From positions 440,386 to 504,385 of the forward strand of contig NZ_DASZBU010000015.1 of the NCBI RefSeq assembly GCF_035943815.1: a stretch of DNA of 64,000 nucleotides, given 5' to 3'. Position numbers and translations under genes: made by a program. How positions within the stretch are numbered: the first letter of the stretch is position 1; each line of letters opens with the position of its first letter. Below, in pieces: positions 25,475-33,611 of this stretch. This DNA is from Frateuria_A sp035943815. GTDB lineage: Bacteria; Pseudomonadota; Gammaproteobacteria; Xanthomonadales; Rhodanobacteraceae. The notes under the pieces were generated by a model. The model did no database searches, was not told where the DNA came from, and was given only the letters and a program-made list of their open reading frames with translations.

Positions 25475-28400
25475 AACCGAAGCCGTTTCAGGTCGCCACG
25501 GTCGAGGCGGTCATGCGCGCATTCAAAGGAAGCGGCACGCGCCGATTCCTCGTGGCCGACGAGCCTGGTCTGGGCAAGACGTTGGTGGCGAGACAGGTGC
25601 TGTCAAGGCTGTCCGAGAAGAAGAAGCTAACCGTCCTGTACGTGTGTGCGAACCAGCCAATCGCTGGCCAAAATGTCGATCAGCTCTTGGGTGATCTGCC
25701 GTATGAAGAGCGACGGAGCGCACGGGCGTCTGCGGATCGCCCCGGCCTGCTGCCGCTGACCGACGCGCCGTCACATGAGCGTCTGTGCATCTACTCGCTG
25801 ACACCCGGGACGGCCTTCTCGGGCGACAAGCGTCGCCACAAGGGGCGGGTTCAGGAGCGTGCCTTCGCCTGTGCGCTGTTGGAGCATGAGGCTGGCTTCG
25901 ATCTTCCCTGGCTGCGGAACACTCTCTCTTGGGGCGCGGGCAACTTCGAAACCCTGCTCAAGGGCTACAAGAATCAGGTAGAGAACAAGATTCAACCTGT
26001 CAATGGGTCGTTCGCCAGATTCTTTGATCGGTTCTGCACCGCGATGCGCGGATGCATGAAGGCGAGGGATCCGGTCGAGAGTCATCTCGCGCTCAAAGCC
26101 ATCGTCGATGTCAACGCGGCTAGCATGCGGCTCGATGTCACCGGCTGGTGCCGCAACAGTTTGGCAGTGGCGGCGCTGGGAGAGCTCGAGCCTGGCCTCG
26201 TCATCTTCGACGAGTTCCAGCGATTCCGAGACCTCATGACCGATACCGCCACCGCGCGCGACAGCGCCGAGGCAAGCATCCGCAACATCCTGACCGCCAA
26301 GGGAACCGGGCGGCTGTTACTGCTGTCGGCAACGCCCTATGAGGCGTTGCGCCCCGCAGTTAACGCCAAGAAGGTCCGCCATGTCGAGGGCAGCAAGCCT
26401 GAGAACCCAGCAACGGACAACGACTTCTTCCGCCTGCTGGAGTTCCTGCTGGGCAATAGAACGAGGGTGCAGCGCGGGGCTGCGATGCATGCGATCCGTG
26501 AGGCCTTCAGCGCGCGGGAGTCCGAGATCCGCCGCGGTGCGCCGGACTCCGCGACGGCCAAGGATGCGCTCGCAGATCTGGTGACCAACCTGAGCAACGT
26601 CATGTGCCGCACCGAGCGCCCGGTGGTCTCAGATGCAGAGCTTCACGGCGAGCCTCCGCCGATCCCGCTCACGCCGGCAGACATCCGTTCGTTTCGCTCA
26701 TTTGCGGAGTGGGAGCGTGGCAAGGCCTACGCCCACTGGGCAGTGCCCCTGTGGCACTCCGTGCCGCTGGCCGCCCAGACGCTGGGCAATCGCTACCAAT
26801 ACTGGAAAGCTGGGCGCGAGAAGTTGCCGCCGTCGGAACTGACATCCAAGGGCTTGAACAGCTGGCGGCTGCCGGAATGGACCAATCCGAAGGCGCGAGG
26901 TCTTCTTCAGGCATTACCGCCAGAGCGGCTCAAGGCGCCCTGGGTGCGACCGTCCAAACTCTGGTGGCCGCTGGCAGGTATTTGGAGCGCGAGTAATGGC
27001 GACAGCCTGATCGACGGCAAGGCGCTGGTCTTCAGCCGCTTTGCCGCCGTGCCTGGCGCCGTGTCGGCCATTGTCAGCTACAGCGTCGAGGCACGCCTGT
27101 ACGGCCATAAGGGTGTCCGCGCGAAGCCGAAGTACCGAGCTGGCGCGAAGCCGACATTCAAGAGTGGTGGAGCCAGTCCCGGGATGTTCCGTCTCTTCTT
27201 CGTGTCCGAGTTCCTGGTAGGGCTTGATCCCCTAAACGAGGGTGTGCCAGGTTCGGTGGGCGTCGCTCGCAGTACGCTTTTGGTCCAGATCAAGAAGGCG
27301 CTACGCGAGCGCGGCGTGGTCTACAAACCGTCTTCAAAGCGTAGGCCGGTTCCGATCGAGGCCTGGCTAGTTCATCTTGCGGCGCATCAAGCGGGCAAGC
27401 CAAGAGCGGCGAGACAGGCATGGGTCGATGCAGTCGTGGGGGAAGAGGGAGACAAATCCACGCCAAGCGTCGTTGGCGCTGCGTTCGACGCCTTCCTGGC
27501 TCGCGTGCCGAAAGACAGGATGGCCGAGATTACGAGAACCGAACTCCACGCATTGGTCGACTTATCCCTGAGCTCGCCCGCCGTGGTTCTTGCTCGGGCG
27601 GTCATGAGGCATTGGCGCGATGGTGAGATGCCCCTCGACTGGGACCAGAAGCCCAAGGCTGAGAAAGGCAAATGCAAGGAGAAGGTGGAGCCGCGCACGC
27701 CGCGAGAGCTGCTGCAGCGGCTGGCCATCAGCGGCTTGCGCCGCTACCTAGACCGGCCGTGGTTCGCAGCAACGCTGCAGCGGTCCAAGCGATATCACAA
27801 GGACTTCTCGGACGCGCTGCACGCCGCGGTTGTCGAAGGCAATCTGGAGAACGTTCTGGATGAGCACTTCTGGTTCGTGACCGCGACGAACTCGCAATCT
27901 TGGCCCAAGCGGCTGCTGGAGTTACAGGCCGCTCTGGCCTTGTCCGGTGGACGGACGGTTCTGCACGAATCGGCCAAGGCTGCAAAGAACAGGTCCCGCG
28001 TTCGCTGCAATGTCGCGCTGCCCCTGCATCAAGCCAAAGACGAAGGCAAGGATGAGGCGCCTCGACCCGACGTCGTGCGGCATGCCTTCAACACTCCGTT
28101 CTGGCCCATGGTGCTGACCACCACCTCCGTCGGCCAAGAAGGGCTCGACTTCCATCCGTGGTGCAAGACGGTCGCGCACTGGGACCCGGCACCTGGCCCC
28201 GTCGAGCTGGAGCAGCGCGAAGGACGGGTAAATCGCTATGCCGGCCTGGCCATTCGAAGAGCGCTCGCCAAGGCGGTCGACATGGCCGTCGTGAACGAGG
28301 CAAAAGGCAGCCCGTGGGCGGCCATGGCGGTCCAGGCCGAGAAAGAGGCCAAGGTCGGCGATGAGTCGGGCGGCATGTCGCCATGGTGGTGCACGGCAGG

Positions 28401-28620
28401 CGCTTCGGCGACGCAGCTGTACTTGCACTGTGCCGGCAGTCGGGAGTCGGCGGTGCGAGTCCGCCTGGAGCGACGTCGTGCTGTCTACCGTATGGTGCTG
28501 GGCGCATCGGAGCCTCACTGGCTCATCGACGAGCTCGATGCCACAGATCCACCATCGCACCAGCTAGTTCTGGAGAATTCGTTAGAACTTGGCGCGTGGA
28601 AGCTGAAGCAGAAGAAATAG
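25471..28620 (+). CDS. SF2/SNF2-like DEAD-type helicase of the DUF6361-PLD operon
   Basis: A 1049-residue ATPase. Motif I is ADEPGLGKT (29-37), motif II DEFQ (247-250), motif III LLLSATP (about 283-289), and motif VI QREGRVNR (about 914-921) in the second RecA domain, after a long insertion (about 350-860) that carries no recognised domain. The order and the DEFQ box fit SNF2/helicase proteins of phage-defence systems that translocate on DNA. The start at 25471 is set by ATGA overlap with the PLD gene. It closes a three-gene operon. Confidence 0.88.
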   Translation: MKPKPFQVATVEAVMRAFKGSGTRRFLVADEPGLGKTLVARQVLSRLSEKKKLTVLYVCANQPIAGQNVDQLLGDLPYEERRSARASADRPGLLPLTDAPSHERLCIYSLTPGTAFSGDKRRHKGRVQERAFACALLEHEAGFDLPWLRNTLSWGAGNFETLLKGYKNQVENKIQPVNGSFARFFDRFCTAMRGCMKARDPVESHLALKAIVDVNAASMRLDVTGWCRNSLAVAALGELEPGLVIFDEFQRFRDLMTDTATARDSAEASIRNILTAKGTGRLLLLSATPYEALRPAVNAKKVRHVEGSKPENPATDNDFFRLLEFLLGNRTRVQRGAAMHAIREAFSARESEIRRGAPDSATAKDALADLVTNLSNVMCRTERPVVSDAELHGEPPPIPLTPADIRSFRSFAEWERGKAYAHWAVPLWHSVPLAAQTLGNRYQYWKAGREKLPPSELTSKGLNSWRLPEWTNPKARGLLQALPPERLKAPWVRPSKLWWPLAGIWSASNGDSLIDGKALVFSRFAAVPGAVSAIVSYSVEARLYGHKGVRAKPKYRAGAKPTFKSGGASPGMFRLFFVSEFLVGLDPLNEGVPGSVGVARSTLLVQIKKALRERGVVYKPSSKRRPVPIEAWLVHLAAHQAGKPRAARQAWVDAVVGEEGDKSTPSVVGAAFDAFLARVPKDRMAEITRTELHALVDLSLSSPAVVLARAVMRHWRDGEMPLDWDQKPKAEKGKCKEKVEPRTPRELLQRLAISGLRRYLDRPWFAATLQRSKRYHKDFSDALHAAVVEGNLENVLDEHFWFVTATNSQSWPKRLLELQAALALSGGRTVLHESAKAAKNRSRVRCNVALPLHQAKDEGKDEAPRPDVVRHAFNTPFWPMVLTTTSVGQEGLDFHPWCKTVAHWDPAPGPVELEQREGRVNRYAGLAIRRALAKAVDMAVVNEAKGSPWAAMAVQAEKEAKVGDESGGMSPWWCTAGASATQLYLHCAGSRESAVRVRLERRRAVYRMVLGASEPHWLIDELDATDPPSHQLVLENSLELGAWKLKQKK

Positions 28621-28657
28621 ACCTAGTGGGGTCCTGCGGGAATCGGGCCGGACGTGC

Positions 28658-28825
28658 ATGAGACTTTGGGGCACATCGGACTCGACGCATTTGTCGTATG
28701 TGGAGCTCGATGATGGGTGGAAGCCCGGCATGGAGCTGGCAGAAGTTGGAGAGCGACCGCCGTTGAACGTGTTGACGATTTGGTATGGTGAGGCGCTGGT
28801 CACATTTACCAGCGACGAATCATGA
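28658..28825 (+). CDS. Unlisted 55-residue gene coupled to the DUF4238-like gene
   Basis: Fifty-five codons from ATG 28658 (MRLWGTSDSTHLSYVELDDG ...) to TGA 28823-28825. The stop overlaps the next ATG (28822) as ATGA. The sequence reads like a folded soluble protein (alternating hydrophobic and charged residues, GERPPLNVLTIWYGEALV), with no repeats. The ribosome binding site is weak. No family is recognised. The coupling suggests a two-gene unit such as antitoxin-toxin or sensor-effector. Confidence 0.55.
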   Translation: MRLWGTSDSTHLSYVELDDGWKPGMELAEVGERPPLNVLTIWYGEALVTFTSDES

Positions 28826-29688
28826 ACTACAAAAGAAATCACAGCCCTCACGAAAAGCCCGCCATCAAGTACGACCAGGGCCGCAAGGTGAGCAATCCCA
28901 ATAGGATTACGACCAACCAACACGTGATACCGATTGCGCATCTCCGGGAATGGCTGGGCACGAATCAGCTGCTGAATGTCTTTGATCGCAAAGTTGGGGT
29001 ATGGTCCACGCCCGACCTGGACAATGCCTTCACGGTCCAGCGTCTCTGGGACCAGCAGACGGAGGTGGACTTACTCGGTTCTAACGAACGCAATTACCAA
29101 AACCAGGTCGATCGGGTCGAGAAAGGGCTGCCGATCGAACAGCACGACCATATCTCCGCATACTTCGCCATGCTGATCGTGCGTCACTCAGTGGCCCAGC
29201 GGCCTCGGCCCGACGAGCCCTCGATCCTGGGGGGCATGTCCGAACCGCTCTCCCAAGAACGGCTCGAGGAGATCGAGTTGGAGAATCTCGGCTCGCGAGC
29301 GCCCTACGTGTCCGCGGGTGGCGTGGGTAGCCAAGGGATAGCGCGCACCATCGTCGCCATGGCTATGAACAGGGAGTTCTTCCAGCATGTGAGACGTTTC
29401 GCGGGCGTGCGGTGGACGCCGGTGGCGATGGGCGCAGATGATGCCATCCTGCCTGACTCGGTGGCGCGCCTGGAACGAAGGCGTGTAGTGCTGCTACCGA
29501 TGTCGCCTAGAGTCGTATTGGTCGGATCGCGCGGCAACAGCCCGATCGCCGCGCTGAACCGGTACACCCCGGCGGACATTAACGCCATGCTCTGGCGCTC
29601 GGCCGAGAGGCGTTTTGTGGTGACAAAGCGCACGCGCGATGCTGCGCCGTCCTGGCTTCTGAGCCAGCCACCTCGGCGATTGCGCTGA
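28822..29688 (+). CDS. DUF4238-like protein
   Basis: A 288-residue protein. TNQHVIPIAHLREWL near residue 35, followed by LNVFDRK, has the His-rich start of DUF4238 proteins, which resemble predicted nucleases. The rest has IRHSVAQRPRP-like middle segments and a C-terminal VVLLPMSPRVVLVG. Many members lie in defence or mobile islands. It is coupled to the 55-residue gene before it. Function unknown; the family name is by pattern. Confidence 0.6.
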   Translation: MNYKRNHSPHEKPAIKYDQGRKVSNPNRITTNQHVIPIAHLREWLGTNQLLNVFDRKVGVWSTPDLDNAFTVQRLWDQQTEVDLLGSNERNYQNQVDRVEKGLPIEQHDHISAYFAMLIVRHSVAQRPRPDEPSILGGMSEPLSQERLEEIELENLGSRAPYVSAGGVGSQGIARTIVAMAMNREFFQHVRRFAGVRWTPVAMGADDAILPDSVARLERRRVVLLPMSPRVVLVGSRGNSPIAALNRYTPADINAMLWRSAERRFVVTKRTRDAAPSWLLSQPPRRLR

Positions 29689-30014
29689 AAAAATCAGCCA
29701 ACTAGCGGCCTTACACACCTGGGGTTGGGGGCGCCTCGAGCTTCCTGTCCTGAAGTCTGGGATGGGTCCTGCTCGGCTCCGGCCTGGCGGGCTGGTTGGT
29801 GGCGGCGGCACTGGGAGGGCTTGGGTCGCCTGCGTAGCACGGCCGGACATACCTAGTGTCCGCTGTGGGTCGATCTCTGCCAGTCGCAGCTTGCCGAGTC
29901 GTCATTGAACCAGCAGTGGCTGCGATCCGCCAAAAGCAGCCATCTAGGCCAGGCCGCTGTCCGCAGAGTATTTACAACCGCCCCGATGTCCCTGACGTCT
30001 ACGCCCGTGAGATC
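29689..30014. other. Intergenic stretch between convergent genes
   Basis: The 326 nt between the DUF4238-like gene and the ImmA-like gene hold no convincing frame, no clear terminator and no repeat that I can see. Short frames in it lack ribosome binding sites. Confidence 0.4.
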
Positions 30015-30896
30015 TCAGCGCTTCCGCGACTTCCACGTCAGTTCGCCCGTTAGCTCAGGCAACAATTCTTCGTGGTCACGATGCGCACCCGCCCACTGCG
30101 TCTGCGGCGGCGCCTCCAACTCCTCGAATGTGAGGAACGAATAAGTGCGTTTCTTTGGCGCGTAAAACGACGCTTCTTCGTAAACGCTAAAACGTGCAGC
30201 ACTGTCGGCGTGACTCCAGACCGTGCCCTCCAACTCGGCCTTCGTTACGGCGCCATCGGCGCTGTCCTTACTCACCCTCTCGGCCGCCGATCCACGCGGG
30301 GCAGCGGTACCTCGGTTAATGTGAACACCCGCGGATCGAAGCGCATTCGAGGGAAAGGCAAGCGTGATCCGTCCATCCTGAGATACAACGAAAGCAAGGC
30401 ATTCGGCGGAGGCTTTCACGAACTGAGAGGCAACACAGTGTTGGGACGCCTCGAAGCTGTTGGCGAGGTCCACAACCGTATCCACGCCGAACGATCGGTC
30501 TTCGGTGAGCGGCCTGATCAGGGCTAAAGGCACCAGGCATTCTGAAGCGAACACATCGCAAGCGACCTCCTCGGGCGGCCGCTTGGATTGGCCTTTGAAC
30601 GCTTCATCGACCGGTGCATCGGCCTTGCCATGCACCGAGGGCAAGACCAGAACATGGTGAGCAATCTCATGGAGGATGGTGAAGCGCTGCCGCATGGGCG
30701 GCTCATTCTCATTCACCAAGATGATGCGCCGTCCACCTCGCAGCAGGGTGCTGCCCGCCTCCCCATCGGGGAGGTCCTTGAACTTGACTTCAAAGCCTTC
30801 GGCCGCAGCCAACGCCATGACATCCACCGGCGCCGAGGCGACGCCATGTTCCTGCAAAAAACGTCGCGCACGAAGAATTGCCGTGTTTTCGTCCAT
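30015..30896 (-). CDS. ImmA/IrrE family metallopeptidase
   Basis: A 293-residue zinc protease. The HEIAHH motif is at residues 76-81, and EE (109-110) in EEVACDVFASECLVP is the third zinc ligand region. The C-terminal half (from about residue 175) lacks a known motif. ImmA-type proteases cut XRE repressors to induce mobile elements or stress genes. The gene lies 12 nt downstream of an XRE gene and the two share one transcript, divergent from the ubiquitin-like operon. A role in derepressing that operon is likely but inferred. Confidence 0.9.
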   Translation of the reverse strand: MDENTAILRARRFLQEHGVASAPVDVMALAAAEGFEVKFKDLPDGEAGSTLLRGGRRIILVNENEPPMRQRFTILHEIAHHVLVLPSVHGKADAPVDEAFKGQSKRPPEEVACDVFASECLVPLALIRPLTEDRSFGVDTVVDLANSFEASQHCVASQFVKASAECLAFVVSQDGRITLAFPSNALRSAGVHINRGTAAPRGSAAERVSKDSADGAVTKAELEGTVWSHADSAARFSVYEEASFYAPKKRTYSFLTFEELEAPPQTQWAGAHRDHEELLPELTGELTWKSRKR

Positions 30897-30908
30897 GAGC
30901 AGCGTGCC

Positions 30909-31277
30909 TTAAAGGTCTTGAATCATCCGGATGCGCTTCATCCAGGCTTCTTCCGTTGTCGGTCTTTCCCCTCGAAAGCTTAAACGGGCGACATCGTGCA
31001 GATCGCCCCACGGAATTGTGCGGTCCGCCATCATGATGCGATAGAGCGCGTCGTCCACCGGCTGCTCTGCCAGCAGTTCCAAGACCTGCTGTTCTCGCTC
31101 GTCCAGACGCAGCGCTGCGCCCAAACGCTGCCGCACTTCCGGCGATGGAGCCCCTCGATCCCCTTTCTCCAAGCGGTAAATGTAGGTGTGGTCCAACTCC
31201 TCCGCACGATCCTTGAGGGCGCGCAGGCTCAGTTCTTCTCGCTCGCGCATGGCTGCGAGGAAACCGGAAAGCTCCAT
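30909..31277 (-). CDS. XRE family transcriptional regulator
   Basis: A 122-residue protein with an N-terminal helix-turn-helix of the Cro/C1 type (LSLRALKDRAEELDHTYIYRLEKGDRGAPSP). The C-terminal half (DREIMMADRTIPWGDLHD-like region, about 75-122) may hold the site recognised by the protease. It reads toward the ImmA gene. Its own start is 187 nt from the first gene of the divergent operon, with three TGTTG-type dyads between, which are the likely operators. Confidence 0.9.
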   Translation of the reverse strand: MELSGFLAAMREREELSLRALKDRAEELDHTYIYRLEKGDRGAPSPEVRQRLGAALRLDEREQQVLELLAEQPVDDALYRIMMADRTIPWGDLHDVARLSFRGERPTTEEAWMKRIRMIQDL

Positions 31278-31352
31278 AAATCTCCCAGTGTTGATTTTTT
31301 ACGAAACGCAAGATAGTCTGTTGCCCAGACAGTCAACACCACAACATCTTGT

Positions 31353-31374
31353 GCCGCCCCGTAGGCGGCTTTTT
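31353..31374 (+). terminator. Terminator-like hairpin 1 in the divergent leader
   Basis: Stem GCCGCC (31353-31358), loop ccgta, stem GGCGGC (31364-31369), then five or more T at 31370-31374. It sits between dyads 1 and 2, upstream of any gene, so it would act on transcripts started before it on the plus strand (attenuation). Small stem but with a clear T run. Confidence 0.5.
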
Positions 31375-31402
31375 AAAGGGTTCGGTGTTGCCTGGCCAAA
31401 CA

Positions 31403-31424
31403 ACGGCAATGTCGCCGTTTTTTA
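31403..31424 (+). terminator. Terminator-like hairpin 2 in the divergent leader
   Basis: Stem ACGGC (31403-31407), loop aatgtc, stem GCCGT (31414-31418), followed by a run of T (31418-31423). It overlaps the end of dyad 2 and precedes dyad 3, so it alternates with the operators. The stem is short, so termination efficiency is uncertain. Confidence 0.45.
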
Positions 31425-31464
31425 ATAACCCGAGTGTTGCCTGGATTGGCAACAGGAGCAAGTC

Positions 31465-31647
31465 ATGAGCACAAAGACGACCTTCAAACCCGGTCAGAAA
31501 GCGCCGACGTCCGGCCAATACGGAATCACTGGACCCCGCGGCGGGAAAGGCCCGGAGCGCACGGTAACCCGTGGTGAGCCGCTGCCACCAACGCGCACCC
31601 CTGGTTCGACCTACCGCCTCGTCGACGCGACCCGGCACAAACGCTAA
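31465..31647 (+). CDS. Small YjzC-like protein, first gene of the ubiquitin-like operon
   Basis: Sixty residues starting MSTKTTFKPGQKAPTSGQYG. The FKPGQKAP...SGQY start and a Pro/Thr-rich middle resemble the YjzC family of small proteins of unknown function, common near multi-ubiquitin genes. It has AGGAGCA 7 nt before the ATG, within dyad 3. It may be a substrate, adaptor or signal of the conjugation system; nothing in the sequence shows catalysis. The next gene starts 40 nt downstream. Confidence 0.7.
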   Translation: MSTKTTFKPGQKAPTSGQYGITGPRGGKGPERTVTRGEPLPPTRTPGSTYRLVDATRHKR

Positions 31648-31687
31648 CCGCCACAGGGCGGCCCCTCCCCCAATCGAGAATACCCCG

Positions 31688-32440
31688 ATGAATCAGCAGT
31701 TCGAAGACAACGTAGAAAACATCGCCCAGGCCGCCCGCGAAAGCCGGCCGGTCCGGGAACACGGCCCCTACGGCCTGCTGATCGGCAACGGCCAGCTGCA
31801 TTACAGCAAGGTCATCATGGCTGACCCCGTTCCGACTGGTGAGCAGATCTTGGATGCCGCTGGCCTGCACCCAACTCGTGAGCACCTGCTGTTCCAGGTA
31901 TCGACGAACGGGACCATCGATGAGGTACGGCCTGAGATCCTCGTGGATCTGCGCCAGCCGGGTCTGGAGAAGTTCCTTGCCTTTCGCGGTGATCGTATTT
32001 ATCGCTTCACCTTGAACGATCGCTCGGTGGATTGGGGAAGTCAGTGGGTCACTGGTCGCGTTCTCAAGCTTCTGGCTGGCGTGAACCCGGAAGAGGTGGA
32101 TGTCGTGCTGATCCATCCGCAGGGTCAAAATCGCGTGCTGGAAGACGACGACCGGGCGGACCTTGCAGAAGCCGGCGTTGAGCGGTTCGAGACGGTCCAG
32201 CTGAGCATCGAGATCTTCGTCAACACCGATCCGCGCACGGTCCATCAGCGGGTCATGGACTACTGGGGCATCGTCCGCCTCGAATACCCCCATGCCGATC
32301 CTAGCCGCGAGCTGGAGTCCTACACGGTTACTTATGCCAAGGGACCAAAGCAGAACCCGAGCGGCACCTTGGTCAAAGGCCAGTCCGTCCACCTCAAACA
32401 GGATATGGAATTCGATGTCTTCCTCACTGATCGCTCGTAG
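31688..32440 (+). CDS. Multi-ubiquitin-like domain protein
   Basis: A 250-residue protein with at least two, probably three, ubiquitin-fold segments. The first runs from about residue 25 to 95 (TGEQILDAAGLHPTREHLL ... VDLRQPGLEKF). The second is at about 95-170 (IYRFTLNDRSVDW ... TGRVLKLLAGVNPEE). The third is at about 175-250 (IEIFVNTDPRTVHQR ... VKGQSVHLKQDMEFDV). The C-terminus is DVFLTDRS without a Gly-Gly, so it cannot be activated in the usual way without cleavage or an internal linkage. It is the ubiquitin-like partner of the E1-like enzyme that overlaps it. Confidence 0.8.
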   Translation: MNQQFEDNVENIAQAARESRPVREHGPYGLLIGNGQLHYSKVIMADPVPTGEQILDAAGLHPTREHLLFQVSTNGTIDEVRPEILVDLRQPGLEKFLAFRGDRIYRFTLNDRSVDWGSQWVTGRVLKLLAGVNPEEVDVVLIHPQGQNRVLEDDDRADLAEAGVERFETVQLSIEIFVNTDPRTVHQRVMDYWGIVRLEYPHADPSRELESYTVTYAKGPKQNPSGTLVKGQSVHLKQDMEFDVFLTDRS

Positions 32441-33611
32441 TCCCGACTTGCTTCAGCTGCGGAACGAAGGCTTTCACCTTGAGATCCAGGGTGGCTACGT
32501 GCTCGTCCACGACGTGCCCTATGTCACTCCGGATCGCAATGTGGAGCGTGGAACGCTGGCGTTTCGCCTCGACTTGGTTGCCGATGTCGCGGTCAAACCT
32601 CTGGAACACACGGCCTATTTCATCGGCAAGTGTCCCTGCGATGCGCAGGGACACCCCTTGTCCGCGATCATCAATAACAGCACGTCCGCAGTGGTGAATG
32701 GCATCACCGTGCACCACTACCTCTCGGCAAAACCGCGGACGGCCGACCATCTATATCGGTCGTATTACGAGAAGGTCACAAAGTATGTGGCGCAGTTGGA
32801 AGGGCACGCCCAGCACATCACGCCCGGCGTCAATGCACGTACGTTTCCCGTTATCGAAACCGACGCTGCCGAATCGGTGTTTGTCTACGAAGACACCGCA
32901 TCCACCCGTGCCCACATCGGCGTGCCTACCAGCCGACTGAAAACGCAGCGCATCGCCATTGTTGGGTTAGGGGGCACAGGCGCCTATGTGCTCGACATGG
33001 TGGCCAAGACACCGGTCGCGACCATCCACCTATGGGACGGCGACGTGCTTCAGCAGCACAACGCGTTTCGCTATCCCGGAGCGGTGTCCTTGGAAACGCT
33101 CCGAGCAGCACCACCGAAGGTCAACTATTTGGCGACCTCGTATGCGGCAATGCGTCGGCACATCGTGCCCCACGCGGAGATGATCACGGCCGATAACGCC
33201 CACGCGCTCCGTGACTTCGACTATGTATTCTCCTGCGTGGACAAGGCGGAGGCGCGTCGCTCCATCCTCAACGCACTTGAAGGGTCTACCGCCACGCTCG
33301 TCGATGTGGGCATGGGAGTGCGCCTGAATGCTGCACAAGAGCTGCTCGGCCAGTGCCGCGTCACTGTTGTTGACTCGCGCCGCGACCCGGCAGCCATCGC
33401 CACGCTCCCACTTGCTGGCGAAGACGATCAGAACCTCTACGCCACCAACATCCAAGTTGCTGACCTCAATGCCCTGAATGCGTTTATGGCGGTGGAGAAG
33501 TGGAAAAAACGGTCGGGATTTTATGCGTCCCGCTCGTCCGGCCCCATGATGGTTTATTCGACCTCCAATAGCCTCATGGCCACCAGTGAGGAGGCCCCAT
33601 GCCACGCCTGA
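32415..33611 (+). CDS. DUF6791-ThiF fusion, E1-like adenylating enzyme
   Basis: A 398-residue protein. Residues 1-175 form the DUF6791 region (with CPC at 73-75 and HHYLSAKP near 100), proposed to be an E2-like or binding domain. From about 178 a Rossmann fold begins: IAIVGLGGTGAY (ATP-binding GxGGxG, 184-189), then LWDGD and HNAFRYPG, which carry the ThiF/E1 Asp and Arg. Cys274 (VFSCVDK) and Cys314 (GQCRV) are candidates for the thioester. The gene starts 26 nt inside the preceding gene, so the products are co-translated. Confidence 0.85.
   Translation: MSSSLIARSPDLLQLRNEGFHLEIQGGYVLVHDVPYVTPDRNVERGTLAFRLDLVADVAVKPLEHTAYFIGKCPCDAQGHPLSAIINNSTSAVVNGITVHHYLSAKPRTADHLYRSYYEKVTKYVAQLEGHAQHITPGVNARTFPVIETDAAESVFVYEDTASTRAHIGVPTSRLKTQRIAIVGLGGTGAYVLDMVAKTPVATIHLWDGDVLQQHNAFRYPGAVSLETLRAAPPKVNYLATSYAAMRRHIVPHAEMITADNAHALRDFDYVFSCVDKAEARRSILNALEGSTATLVDVGMGVRLNAAQELLGQCRVTVVDSRRDPAAIATLPLAGEDDQNLYATNIQVADLNALNAFMAVEKWKKRSGFYASRSSGPMMVYSTSNSLMATSEEAPCHA

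Larger units (their letters stand above)
31319..31454. promoter_or_regulatory. Three TGTTG-type dyads (likely XRE operators)
   Basis: Dyad 1 at 31319-31338 (TGTTGCCCAGACAGTCAACA), dyad 2 at 31386-31404 (TGTTGCCTGGCCAAACAAC) and dyad 3 at 31435-31454 (TGTTGCCTGGATTGGCAACA) share TGTTGCC and CAAC ends; dyad 3 has perfect 7-bp arms and overlaps the Shine-Dalgarno of the first operon gene. Spacing start-to-start is 67 and 49 nt. They lie in the divergent intergenic region of the XRE gene and the ubiquitin-like operon. Confidence 0.7.
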
